From assembly GCA_016946835.1 (NCBI GenBank), contig JACVTC010000068.1, positions 505,001 through 569,000 of the forward strand: a DNA stretch of 64,000 bases. The letters are read 5' to 3'. The number at the start of each line of letters is the position of its first letter. Positions within the stretch are counted from its first letter, which is position 1. The notes under the pieces are model-generated. The model saw only the letters and a list, made by a program, of their open reading frames with translations, did not search any database and was not told the DNA's origin. This stretch comes from Neocallimastix lanati (nom. inval.). Its lineage: Eukaryota > Neocallimastigomycota > Neocallimastigomycetes > Neocallimastigales > Neocallimastigaceae. Shown one piece after another: positions 13,601 to 25,495 of the stretch. The position numbers and the translations under genes were made by a program.

Positions 13601-14101
13601 AATATCTGTAGTTCCCATATTCTTTTCACAGTCTAACTGAAAAACTACTGACTGACTTGTATCAAAAATACAATTTTTAAATTGTATACTGTAATTTAAA
13701 ATATTATTATTACTGTAAAATAATATATGATCCGGAGATATAAAATTATAAAAGGTAATATTTTCAAACTTAATTTTTTGACCTCCAGGATAGGGCAATT
13801 CAAAAGAATAAAAAAATGATCTTTTTGTCAAATCAATAAAAGTTCCATTCACCGGATTTCCATATATATTCACTGTGATGTCTGAAGGAATTTGAATTTG
13901 AAGTCCTAATTGTTTTTCAGTATATTCATAATAATCTATTGTTAGATAAATATTAATCGTTTTATGTAGTATGGAATATTGTTTTATAAGTTCTGATAAA
14001 TTGTGAAGGCCATATTTTTCATTTGGAATAGAAATATCAAAAGCTATACAATTCCATAGTGATAAAAAAAATGTCAATATATACAATGGTAGATAGATCA
14101 T
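8230..14101 (-). CDS. Class C (family 3) G-protein-coupled receptor with beta-helix-like ectodomain; 11 exons
   Basis: Exons rebuilt by hand (5'->3'): 14101-13560, 13331-13180, 13049-12896, 12750-12638, 12501-12351, 12143-11783, 11602-11463, 11326-10701, 10536-10194, 9835-8779 (or 8788), 8586-8230. All have GT..AG borders, the phases agree and the product is about 1331 aa. A signal peptide (MIYLPLYILTFFLSLWNCIA) precedes roughly 780 residues of repeated F-x-N-C/N-S-x-F turns, as in right-handed beta-helix (pectate-lyase-like) proteins. An EGF-like knot follows (ICKCKSGFKGDTCE, about residue 840). From about 865 there are seven hydrophobic segments. An Asn/Ser-rich insert of about 115 residues (985-1100) sits between TM3 and TM4, and the tail is cytosolic and basic. 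Sister families in gut fungi combine such ectodomains with 7TM_3 domains. The ligand is unknown; plant-polysaccharide sensing is only inference. The last donor could be either of two in-frame GT sites. Confidence 0.85.
9848..9972. repeat. (ATT)n microsatellite inside GPCR intron 9
   Basis: An almost pure trinucleotide ATT/TTA run of about 120 bp fills most of the 358-bp intron 9836-10193, the longest intron of the receptor gene. The Ile-only minus-strand ORF across it is an artefact. Confidence 0.9.
10570..10625. repeat. Poly-A and (AT)n tract in GPCR intron 8
   Basis: An A-run followed by about 18 AT dinucleotides lies within the intron 10537-10700. It belongs to the AT-only filler that makes up most introns here. 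Confidence 0.85.
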
Positions 14102-14148
14102 CTATTTAAAAAAAAAAAAATAAAATAAAATAAATTTAAAATCGAAGC

Positions 14149-14197
<49 letters not shown>

Positions 14198-15119
14198 TTC
14201 TTTTTTTTTTTGAAATATTAATAAAAAAAATTATATCTATTACAATTTTTTCAATAGTCTAATTTTTCTTTCTCTAAAATCTTTTATTATTAAACTTTTT
14301 TAAAAATTCATATCTTTTATATATATATATATATATAATAATAATTTCTAATTATTATATTTAAAATTAAAATTATTTAAAAAAAAAAATTTTTTTTTTT
14401 TAATTATCCAAATATAGGAATTAAAAATTTAAACTTTAATATATCTTGTAAACATTTTTATTTTTATTTAATTTTTTTTTTTTTTTTTTTTTTAATTTTA
14501 TTTCTAATTATTTTCTTTTTTCTCTATTTCTATAATCTAAAAATTCTTTACTAACTTTTTCGTAAATTATTTTCAAACTTTTTTTTTTTTTTTATATTTC
14601 TTCCAACAATAAAAAATGATAGAAAATCAATTTATCTTACCAAAAACTTAATTTTTTTTTTTTTTTTTTTTTTTATAATTATTAAATTTTAATCTTATTT
14701 ATAATATTTAGTTTTTTCTTTATATCTATATTAAAAATAGAAAAAGCAAAGATTATTTAGATTTTTATTTTTTTTTTACCCATTTTAATAAAAGAATACT
14801 TTATTTTTTTTTTAAAAATGTTAGAAATAAAGTTTAATATCTTAAATAATGAATAATAATTTAGTATGATGTTTAACTTTGATTAGTATATTTATTTATA
14901 TTTTAATTATAAATTAAATATGTATGTTATGTAAATGTATGAGGCGCATGCCTAATATTCATCAGAGTTTTACATGTACAAACAAATATAGTTAAATTAA
15001 ATTTTTTAAGTAATGTAAATGATTATAATCATAGTAATTAAAATTAATAATAACCTTTAACAAAAATAATAATTATATAAAGTTATCATACATTCCAAAA
15101 ATAAAAAACATAAAATTCT
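14102..15119. other. AT-rich 5' flank of the GPCR gene
   Basis: The region consists of homopolymer tracts, including about 37 A at 14153-14190 and T-runs near 14471-14493 and 14651-14674. No coding signal. The promoter of the minus-strand receptor gene should lie here, but no element can be named. Confidence 0.55.
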
Positions 15120-15400
15120 AAATATTAAATTAGGATTATTGAAAGGGTAGGACAATAGGAAACTTCAGTCCTTTCCTTTAAACGTACTTGACAACTCAAT
15201 GAAATTCTTTGCCTATACTGTTTCAACGTTGATACGGTCCACTCTCTATACAAAAGCTAATATGAAAGACATTCCCTATAGGATCGTTTTATACGACGAA
15301 CTTCTTTTCAGTGATCTATTGAATCATCATCGAGGGGGGAAACAAACTGCACTAATCCTCTTTAGCAAATCAAGTGCTTTCTATACCTATAATTATAAGA
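15120..15400. other. Higher-complexity island of unknown origin
   Basis: GC content rises sharply, with phrases such as GATACGGTCCACTCTCTATA and CATCGAGGGGGGAAACAAAC. A 90-codon plus ORF (15199-15471) crosses it but ends in homopolymer-coded Lys/Phe. I recognise no domain in either strand. A decayed transposable element or gene fragment is the likeliest explanation. Confidence 0.4.
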
Positions 15401-15444
15401 ATATTAAAAAAAAAAATTTTTTTTTTTTTAATATTAATATTATC

Positions 15445-15780
15445 TTCACTGATAGATTTATTAAAAATTAAATAATTTTATAATATTTAAAGTTACATTA
15501 AAAATAAAAAGTATTATTTTTTAATTATTTTATTTTTTTTTTTTTTATATAACAAAAATAATTAAAAAATAATACTTTTTATTTTTAATTATTTAATGAA
15601 TATTTTATACATAAAAAAAATTTTTTTTATAATTATTATCTTCCCTGATAGATTTATTAAAAATTAAATAATTTTATAATATTTAAAGTTAATATAAAAT
15701 AATAATAATAATAATAATAATTAAAAAATAATACTTTTTGTTTTTAATTATTTAATGAATACTTTATACATATTGATTTC
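15445..15780. repeat. Diverged direct duplication carrying a 34-bp inverted repeat
   Basis: The phrase CTGATAGATTTATTAAAAAT with its continuation through TTTATAATATTTAAAGTTA occurs near 15450 and 15646. In the first unit the arms 15498-15531 and 15555-15588 are exact reverse complements over 34 bp with a 23-nt loop. The second unit keeps the right arm (AATAATACTTTTTGTTTTTA) but not the left. Confidence 0.75.
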
Positions 15781-16308
15781 TTTAATAATAAATAAAAAAA
15801 AAAAGTTAATTTTTTAATAATTTGATAATATATATTAAATTTTATTTCTTTTTTAAATTCAACACTTTAAAATTTATTAATTTTTTTGTTAATCGGATTC
15901 AATTTTATATTTTTTTATATATATACTCATTAATGAATTTCATTATAAGTATATATACTTTCTTTTTTTTTTTTTTTGTTCGTTTGTTTGTTTGTTTGTT
16001 TGTTTCTGATTAAAAGAAATCAAAGAAAAAAGAAGATAGATAAATTTTATTTTTTTTTTTAATTATATAAAACAATACAATATTCCATATAAAACTACTT
16101 GAGATACCTTCCTATAAAATATATTAATAATTGATAATAAAATTTTTCTTTACATTTATAAAAATATATCAATAATATTATTATTAATTAAAATTAAAGT
16201 AGTTGTATTTTATTTTTTGAGTATATAATTTAGAAATTTTCTGATTCTTGTTATAAATTTTTATGAAAATATTAATTACATTCTTTAATATTATTAACAT
16301 TAAATATA

Positions 16309-16340
<32 letters not shown>

Positions 16341-16601
16341 TTAACATTAATATTAATATTAACATGTTTTAAAAAATATTTTCAAAATTTAAATAAAATA
16401 TATTTGAATAATTATATATGTTTAAAGGTTTTTATTTTTTTATTTATTCAAAATGAAATTCATAAATACATTAATTGAAATTAAATTTATTACAGAAATT
16501 TTTGTATTCTTCAATACTTTAAAAATTAACTGAACTTTACATTTTTTTTAATGAAATAATTCATTCAAATTAAAAATATTTGAATCTAAATTAATAATAT
16601 T

Positions 16602-16656
<55 letters not shown>

Positions 16657-17433
16657 AATAATAATAATAATAATATATATATTAATGAATTTATTGTAAA
16701 TCAGAGAAAAAAAAAATAATAATAATAATAATAATAATAAAAATACAATACAATAAAATACAATAAAACAAATATATAAATATATTAATACAAAATGATA
16801 TATATTAAAAATAAATTTTAATTTTTATTATATCAAAATAGTTTATAAATTCAGAATTATTAGTTTTTATAGTTTTTATTCGACCCAACAATTCATAATT
16901 TCTACTAATTTAGGCCTAAAACAAAAACACCATCCTCTTTAATATTTCCAACAAAAACATTTTTAATTTTAATAAATTTTTGTGTAAATATTTGAATAAA
17001 ATATAGCAAAATTAGAGATCATATAAAAAAAAAAAAAAAAAAAAAGATATAATGTATAATAATATAATTCAAAATAAAATATAATAAAGTAGAAAAAAAT
17101 AATAATATTCTCTTTTTTTTTAAAAAAAATTAATGATTTATTTTCAATAATATATATTATTTAAAAATTATATATTTTGATAAAAGTACTTTAATGATAT
17201 TTAAATTAGATTGTCAAAAGGATGCAGAATTCCAATTGGTAACAATAATGTGTTCTAAATCCCTTATTGGATAATTGAACCAAAAAGACTTAATTGTCAA
17301 GGAAACTATGAAAAAATGGATACCATTATCAATATTAATGATAAGTATAAAGGTTGACAAAAAAAAAAAAACATATATATATATATATATAAATCATCTT
17401 TCGAGTACTTCTCCCATTACCAAAATCCTAAAC

Positions 17434-17474
<41 letters not shown>

Positions 17475-17527
17475 ATAATAAATAATCTCTAGACCCAAGG
17501 AATCCTCTCTAGACCAACTAAATAAAA

Positions 17528-17558
<31 letters not shown>

Positions 17559-17560
17559 TC
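15781..17560. other. AT-rich spacer
   Basis: Mostly homopolymers: about 30 A at 16313-16340, about 39 A at 16610-16648, about 34 A at 17438-17471. There are also (GTTT)n near 15978-16002 and AAT repeats near 16655-16740. The piece at about 16850-16960 resembles the GPCR exon containing ITSEFIN/ED.IFPTKT-like phrases. The match is short and too weak for a call; the short ORFs here are repeat translations. Confidence 0.5.
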
Positions 17561-17579
17561 AATCTTCTTTAAATTTCAC

Positions 17580-18440
17580 TCCTTTTTATATATCTTGAAA
17601 CCCAGAAAACACACAAAGAACCCGTTACGCAAATGCTGCTCACGGAGACAAGCGAGAAAATCGAGCATGGAACGCAGTGGAACTGCATAGATTTGTCGAG
17701 ATTAGTCGGGAGTGAGCAAATGTAGTAACCAAACAATCCAAAAAAAAAAAAAAAAAAGAAAATAAAAATAAAAAAACAAATGTTTTCTGGGTTTAAAATC
17801 ATAGTATTTTTGCATATATTTGATGATAAAATCCATATTGTTGATATATATCTAAATTTGGAAGGCTTAATCAATAGATGTTGTAGCATAGTTTTTGATA
17901 AAATAAATGATAAAAACCAGTATATTTTAATTAATTTTTTCAGGCCTAATTAATTCAATGAACAAAACAGCTATGAAATACTATAAATGATGATGTTTTT
18001 GAAGTTCAATGAATGACAAAACTGGGATGTTATTCAATTAATTTAATACAAATTCAGAATTCAATGAACTTCAAAACTGTGATGATTATATATATGATGA
18101 TAGTGTTATGAAGTATTTTTGCAAAAACCTAGCTAGTTTTTATAAATATTCTGAAGCATGTTTTTGACCAGTTGAACAATCAAAAACATATGATGATCAA
18201 CTAGCTTTGCATAACTTTGCTGTATTTCTGCATATATTATTTATATGAACAATATGGTTGTATGATTGTATTTGTATGCCATTTTTACAACACATTTTGC
18301 TAATATATTTTTATATAAATATTCTGCAAAAATGACTATGTTTTTGAACATAAAATGCATATATTTGGCATAAAAATACAATATGTCTTTATTTGGAAGC
18401 CCATATTAATAGATCATCTACTATAAAGCTAAAAAAAAAA
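17580..18440. repeat. Higher-complexity repetitive block, element type unknown
   Basis: The block begins with a GC-richer stretch (17588-17730) open on the plus strand as a short peptide containing MLLTETSEKIEHGTQWNC. Behind it, phrases recur: TTCAATGAA..AAAACT appears near 17950, 18005 and 18060. GCATATATTTG...ATTTGGAAGGC..AATAGAT near 17812-17880 returns in altered form near 18345-18415. The composition is unlike the surrounding spacer and suggests an old mobile element or duplicated segment. Confidence 0.45.
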
Positions 18441-18612
18441 AAAGAAAAGAAAAGAAAAAGGAAAAAAAAATTAACCATTCCTTTTTTACACTTCCAAGAA
18501 AAGCCGACCCACCTCGAAATAAGTAGGAATTGATGGTCCTCCTTCAACAAATTCTCCATAATAATAAAGCTTTATTACCAATCTCAATCTATTTTTAACA
18601 ATCACAAATTTG

Positions 18613-18655
<43 letters not shown>

Positions 18656-18913
18656 CCCCCCAAATTTAATGCATATACTGATATATAAATGATATGCATA
18701 GATAGATGTTTAAGATAATATGCAACTATTTATTAAATTAATTAAATAATAATAATTATATATTTAAAATAATAAAATAAATAATAAAATAAATTAAATT
18801 AAAATAAATATTTAATGTCGTTGAATTTATATCATCTTTTTTTTTTTTTTTTTTTTCTGAAATTCTTGATATTTTTACTGACTTTTCACTCATAATTCAA
18901 CAATTGATTTTTC

Positions 18914-18958
<45 letters not shown>

Positions 18959-19397
18959 ATTTTCACTTTTAAATTCAAATCATTAAATCATTTGTATTAA
19001 TAATTACCTTTCTTATTATTTTAAATTCATTTTACTACCTTTATCCTCTTTTCATTCAATCCAGAAAAACAAATATATCTAATCTAATTAAAATGAAAAT
19101 GAAACGAAACGAAATGAAATAAATAGCAAAAAAAATTATATTAACAATAACAAAAATTGATGATAACGTTAAAAGCTTGTTTACCGACTAAAATTAAAAA
19201 AAAAAAAAAATGAATTTCATTTCTTGGATGTTTTCAACAAAGTTTTTTTCTGCAAACAAATTTACCTCCCTCATCTAACCATACGATTGTGAAATCAATC
19301 AATCCCAAACCTCAGATTTTAAATTTGTATTATGAACTAATATATCCATTAATTCAGAAGGAATCAACTACTCTTAAAAAAAATAAATCAAAAAAAA
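18441..19397. other. AT-rich spacer with two long A-runs
   Basis: A-runs of about 40 (18613-18654) and about 37 (18918-18956). Patches of moderate complexity at 18475-18560 and 19240-19330 could not be assigned. A short inverted phrase ATGCATAT...ATATGCAT lies at about 18670-18700. Confidence 0.5.
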
Positions 19398-19535
19398 ATG
19401 GAATCTAAGGGAGTTTTCTTATCAGAATTAAGGAAAGGTCATGAAAACAAAACTATGCTTTTATTTGTGTTTACCGCCGCCAACAATGATAACAAAAATA
19501 TTGTTCAAATCGACTTGAACAGTAAATACAAATGA
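19398..19535 (+). CDS. Small hypothetical ORF (45 aa), possibly an exon or element fragment
   Basis: The reading frame begins MESKGVFLSELRKGHENKT and ends with IVQIDLNSKYK. It stands out because its composition is protein-like (Val, Leu, Ala, Asp, Glu; codons with G and C) in a region of homopolymers. A GTAAAT donor-like site lies just before the stop (19522), so it may be the first exon of a spliced or broken gene. It lies about 500 bp upstream of the second copia remnant in the same orientation and might belong to it. No family recognised. Confidence 0.3.
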   Translation: MESKGVFLSELRKGHENKTMLLFVFTAANNDNKNIVQIDLNSKYK

Positions 19536-20001
19536 ATACTTGGAAACTCCTTAAAAAAAATAATAATAATAATTCGTATAGAGAATTAATATTTTACTCA
19601 AAAAAAATAATAAATAGTAATTAAGAAAAATTAACAATAACGAAAATTATAATTTTAAAAAAAAAAAAGAAAATACAATTTTAAAAAGAAAATATATTAA
19701 TAAAAATAATATTAATTTTTATGAAAAAAATATATATATATTAACATAATATTTTTGTCAATAATATCAACTTTACTAATAATAAATTTAACGGTACTGG
19801 ATTAAAAAAAAAAATCATTGAAAATGTCGAAAATGTCGAAAATTTTTGATTTTTGATGAAAGTGAAAAAAAAAAAAATTTTTTTTTTTTTTTCATAATAA
19901 ATATTTTTCAAAAAATTGAATGTTTCGGTTAAAAAAAAAAAGAGGTATTAAATTATTCGATATTTCTTATTTCCCAACAATAAATATTGATAATCTTAAA
20001 T

Positions 20002-20039
<38 letters not shown>

Positions 20040-20042
<3 letters not shown>

Positions 20043-20187
20043 ATTATCTACTGTTTTTTTCATTAGGACCATCTTCCAACTTAATAATTAAGGCTACTTA
20101 TTTTAATGCTCCTCTTGACAAAAGATATTTACACTACCATTCATAAAGGAAATATAAGCTTTGAGAGAAGGGGATACTAGAAACTTA

Positions 20188-20231
<44 letters not shown>

Positions 20232-21240
20232 ATATGGCCTTTAAGCCATCAGGTAGACAATGGTATAAAACAACAAAAAAAATTTTTAATTAATAATAAT
20301 TTTTAAACAAATAAAAAAGCTGAACAATACATATTCAAACGTACATAACATAATAAAGCTAAATATATCATTGGACTCTACGTCGATGATATAATTATTG
20401 CTGGAGAAACGAAATTTATCAAAGATATAGTATCAAAAAATTGAAAAGAAAATTCAAAATATCAAATGGCAGATCAATAGAATATATTTTAAGAATTAAA
20501 GTAAAAAAAAAAAAAAAAAAGTAATAGTTATATAATTTCTAATAAAGGTTTTATTGAAAATATTCTTGAGTAATTCATCATGAACAATACTCGAAAACGA
20601 AAAACGCCTTTCACAAAAGACAACGACATATCTAAAAATAAAAAAAAAAAAAAAAAAACCTTTTGACAAAACAATATACAAAAGTACAATTGGATCTCCA
20701 ATTTATTTATCAAAATATATATGACCAGAAATCTCCTTCTCCTTAAACAAAGCTTCCAAGGAAAAGTGAATAACCAACAATTTTAGACCGGAAAAAAGGA
20801 GTTATCATTTTAAAATATATAAAAAAGTACAAAAGATTATAAAATAAAATATGATAAGGATAAGAAGGGAGAAGTTAATTACTTACAGAGACTCGGATTT
20901 TTGTAGGTGATAAGACTGAAAGAAAATCTATTTCAGGTGAAATTATTTTAATGAGAAAAAGTAATATATGTTAGATATCTAAAAAATCAATCATATATTG
21001 CTACTTCTACTAGAGAAACTGAATATATAAGTACTTCAGAAAATGTCAAGAAAATACTATGATTAAGGAAAATTATTAAAGAAATATTAAATAAAAAATT
21101 AAATATAATGATCTTTATTGATAATCAAGCAAATTAATGTATAAAGGAAAATGGTGAAATTAATACAAAATTAAAATGTATAGGATGTCAGTTATCATTT
21201 CAATAGAGATAACTTTTTATAGAAAAGAATAAACTTCAGT
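20040..21240 (+). mobile_element. Decayed Ty1/copia retrotransposon, reverse transcriptase and RNase H (copy 2)
   Basis: It is homologous to the 6.4-7.8 kb remnant along its length. Recognisable phrases are APLDKRYLHYHS near 20110-20145 and an intact catalytic box in GLYVDDIIIAGE near 20370-20405. PFTKDNDISK occurs near 20605-20640, and there are RNase H pieces (RKSISGEIIL, ATSTRETEYISTSE) near 20920-21050. A downstream ITIFIDNQ-like phrase follows. Stops, frameshifts and A-runs disrupt it; a T-run (about 20004-20040) and an A-run (about 20190-20227) flank and interrupt the RT. No LTRs were seen. Confidence 0.85.
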
Positions 21241-24214
21241 ATCTAAATAGATATATTAACTAACGGTATTTATATTTATATTTTATATAAATTGATTAAT
21301 ACATTTATTTTATGCTGTATAAATTTATGCTAACAATCCTTTTAAATATTTTTAGTAACTTGGTGTAGCTTGTAAATACGTTAATTATTAGTAATTATAT
21401 ATATTATTCAATATATTTAATAATAATTATTAAATATTGAAATTTATATCTTTTTTGTCAATAATAATTTCTGAAATAATTTCTTATTCATATTATTAAC
21501 TATAATATTAAATATATTAAATTAAAGAATTATTTTATTCTTATATATTATATAATAATATTTTTATTATATAAAACTTTAATATTCTTATTTATCTTAA
21601 AGTTTATATTAAATATGCATCATTCTTTTATATATTATAATATAATGAGAATGATATAATTATTTATATTATATTATAATTAAATATATATAGTTGATAT
21701 TATTTATTATATTAATTATATATTGTATTCTTATATTTTATTACCTTATATTTATTTAATCCTTGTAATAAATATTAGACGGTGGTTGATTTGATTATTT
21801 TCAAGGATAAAAAAGTATTAATATTAATAAAATGATAATTATAAATATCTTAAATATATTCACGTGATATATGTTCTATATAAGATATTATTATTAATGT
21901 TATTAATATTATAAATATTATTAAATATTATTTATTTATTTTATTATTATATATTATTATAATTATTATTATTTAATAATCCATAAATTAAAAAAAAAAT
22001 TAATTTTTTTTGGTATACAATTAAATGGAAGATCCATAAAATGATATAAACTTTATTTTATATTATAGTAAATTTAAAATTTTATGCAATTAATCTTTTT
22101 TTTTTTTTTTTTTAAAAAAATTAAAAAATGGACAATTTTAAATAATTTTATTAATTTTTATTTTTTTTTTTTTTAAATTTATTTTAAATTTATTTTTAAA
22201 TAAATGCATAAAGACTGTTGAATATTTATAAAAGATTGTTGAATGTATATAGAAGCATTAATAAAAATAAAAATAAAATAAGAATAAAATAAAATTAAAA
22301 TAAAAATATTTAAAAATATTATTCATTTATAAAATTTTTAATAAAGATTTTGATTAAAAAAAAAAAAAAAAATTGGATTTGTGTTCAAATATTTTTTTTT
22401 AATTATGTATATATATAGTATTAATTAACAAAAAAATTTTTCTTTTAATTATTTTCATTTTATTTTATTTTTATTTTATTTTATTTTAGTACAAATGAAA
22501 GAAACAATTAAAAAGAGAGAGAGAGAGAAACATATTTTCAATTATTAATTAGAATATATATTATTAATAATTTGCTATGTTACAATATTATGAATAATTT
22601 CATCATGACAAAGATTCTGTATATAACATTCTAATAAAGTCTCAAATATGCATATAAAAATATATCTGTTTTCCATATTAAAATAAATATTAAATATTAT
22701 ATATTTTAGTTTGTGATATATTATTAAATAATATATATGCATATAATATGTATAAACAATACTAATAACAATTGCCCAAAAACATGCATTAGCCTTTTTA
22801 ATGTTTTAAAACTATCATTTAAACCTTAATGTAATAGTAAAGTTATAAGGTTTAATTTTTTTTAAATAAATTTTGAATAATTAATAAATATATATAAAAA
22901 AAATGATATATTTATATTTAAATTAATAATATTGTGGTATTCTATTAAATATCAATAGGAGACAATATTTTATTATTTTGTTATGGTATTGTATATACAA
23001 ATAAAACATAGAATAAAATGTTATTGTCCTTTCAATTATAGTTTCTTTTTTTTTTTTTTTTTTTGTAATTTTTATTTATTTTAAAATCTAATCCTTTATA
23101 TTTTTTGTTACATAAAAAAATTTCCTTTTAGGTATAAATTAGAGATTAAAAAATCAAAAAAAAATTATAAAAAATAGATAAAATAAAAATAACTATTATT
23201 AAAATAAAAATATAAAATAATTATAAAAGATATAAAAATAACTAAAAATACAATAAAAATAAAATAAAAATATAAAATAATTATAAAAGATATAAAAATA
23301 ACTATAAATAAAATAAAAATATAAAATAAGCATATATAAGATATATCTAATTATAACAATGATAAAATAAAATATATTTAGGAGATAGCAATAATAAAAA
23401 TATTATTATTAATTATTTAAATATAAAAAAAAATTAATAATTAAATAAATTTAAATATAAAAAAGTTTAAATATGAAATAGTTACAAAAAAGGAAATAAA
23501 AAAAAATGAAGAAAAAAATAAAAAAAATATATATTTAAATATTTATTATTTATATATATTTATTATTTATTATTTATATATATTTATTATTTATTATTTA
23601 TTATTATATTTATATTTATATTTATTATTATATTTATATTTATATTTACATTTATATATATTTATTATATATTATTATTTATATTTATTATATATTTATT
23701 TATTATTTATATTTATTATTTATTATTTATTATTTATTTATATTTATTTATGTTTATTATATATTATTATTTATATTCATTATTTATTCATTATGTTTTT
23801 ATTAATTTATTAATATATATAAAAAAAAAAAAGAAATCATCATACCTACCGATAAAAGTAAAATAAAAAAAAAAAACAAAATTTAAAATATAACTTTGAT
23901 TTTACCAATATTTATAATATTTATAATATTTATAATATTTATATGCATCTGACTAGGCTTAATGTATGCAAGATCTTTCTAATTGAGTTAACTTTATTGT
24001 TAATAATTAATATTTTTAAGTAAATTTTTTATTTGTTTAATCTTTTTTTTTTTTTTATTTTATTTAACTTTCAATTTTTATTTAAATTAATTGTGTCACT
24101 TATTTTGATAGATTAACACTATACTAGAATATATAATATATTATTGATTAACATTTATTAATAGTACATTTAAACATTTATTGCTATTCTATTGAACCAT
24201 TTTTATATAAAAAA
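21241..24214. other. AT-rich spacer
   Basis: No gene signal. It contains a short (GA)n near 22516-22530 and a repeated AAAATAAAAATATAAAATAA phrase with TTATAAAAGATATAAAAATA at about 23170-23330. TTTATTA/TTTATATA satellite occurs at about 23530-23800. The phrase AATAATTATTAAATATTGAA at about 21420 resembles one at about 56555. Confidence 0.6.
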
Positions 24215-24215
24215 T

Positions 24216-24745
24216 AAATATTAATAAATAATAAATAATAAATAATGGAATAATAAATAATAAATAATAAATAATAAATAATAAATAATAAATAATAAAT
24301 AATAAATAATAAATAATAAATAATAAATAATAAATAATAAATAATAAATAATAAATAATAAATAATAAATAATAAATAATAAATAATAAATAATAAATAA
24401 TAAATAATAAATAATAAATAATAAATAATAAATAATAAATAATAAATAATAAATAATAAATAAGAAATAATAAATAAGAAATAATAAATAATAAATAAAT
24501 AATAAATAATAAATAATAAATAATAAATAATAAATAAATAATAAATAATAAATAAATAATAAATAATAAATAAATAATAAATAATAAATATTAATAAATA
24601 ATTAATAATTAATAAATAATTAAATAATAAATAATAAATAATAAATAATAAATAATAAATAAGAAATAATAAATAATTAAATACTAAATAATTAAATACT
24701 AAATAATTAAATATTAAATAATTAAATAATAATAAATAAATAAAT
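24216..24745. repeat. (AATAATA)n heptanucleotide array
   Basis: A nearly uninterrupted 7-bp unit (AATAATA/TAATAAA) runs from about 24250 to 24467, roughly 30 copies, then continues with AAGAAAT and AAATAAATAAT variants to about 24745. It is the reverse complement of the array at 25.5-26.0 kb. Confidence 0.95.
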
Positions 24746-25495
24746 AATAAAGTATTTAAAAATAAATATTAAAAATTACAACAAATATCATTTATTATAT
24801 CAATAGTTTAAAATTTGGATGATTTAAAAAGAAATTATATTAAATTCATAAGTTTTATAAACTATACAAAAAAAAAGCAGCAATATAAACTTTTACTATA
24901 AGAATTCTTATTTACAATATGCTATCAATTCATTAGATTTTTTTTTTTTTTTTACAATCATTTTCGTTTAACAATATTGAATAGCAAGTTATTAATTATT
25001 AAAAAATATATATATATAATTTAAATTTTTTTAAATTTTAATTATTATTATCTATAAATATTTATTTTATTGATAGTTTATATATTTTCATTAATACGTT
25101 ATTAATGATATTTGCATTTAAACACTATTTTCTTCCATTCATTTTAGCTATCATATATTTCCAAGTTAAATTCATGTTCTCATATCCATTGAAATTTGTT
25201 TTAATATAATACAGCCTAAAAAATATACATTAAATGAAATATAGTTAATAGAACATATCTGAATAATTAAATATAAATAAGAATAATAATTAATCTAATG
25301 ACATAATTATTTAATTACTACATTGAATATAAGAAAATAAATCACAATTATTACAATTACATATTATAAAATATAGTTTTTTATTTTATAGATATTTGAA
25401 ATAATAAAAAGGATGTAAGACTTAATATTTTTTATTATTTTTTTATAGAATTAGTTTTATTGCCTTTCTGTAGGTTTTTAATTATTATTATTAAT
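24746..25495. other. Spacer between oppositely oriented heptanucleotide arrays
   Basis: About 750 bp of AT-rich but non-repetitive sequence with no ORF of note. It would form the loop if the flanking arrays paired. Confidence 0.6.

Noticed and set aside
17588-17889. Minus-strand 106-codon ORF as a gene
   Set aside because: Half of it is a Phe/Ile stretch coded by an A-run and the rest matches no domain; kept only as part of an unknown repeat block.
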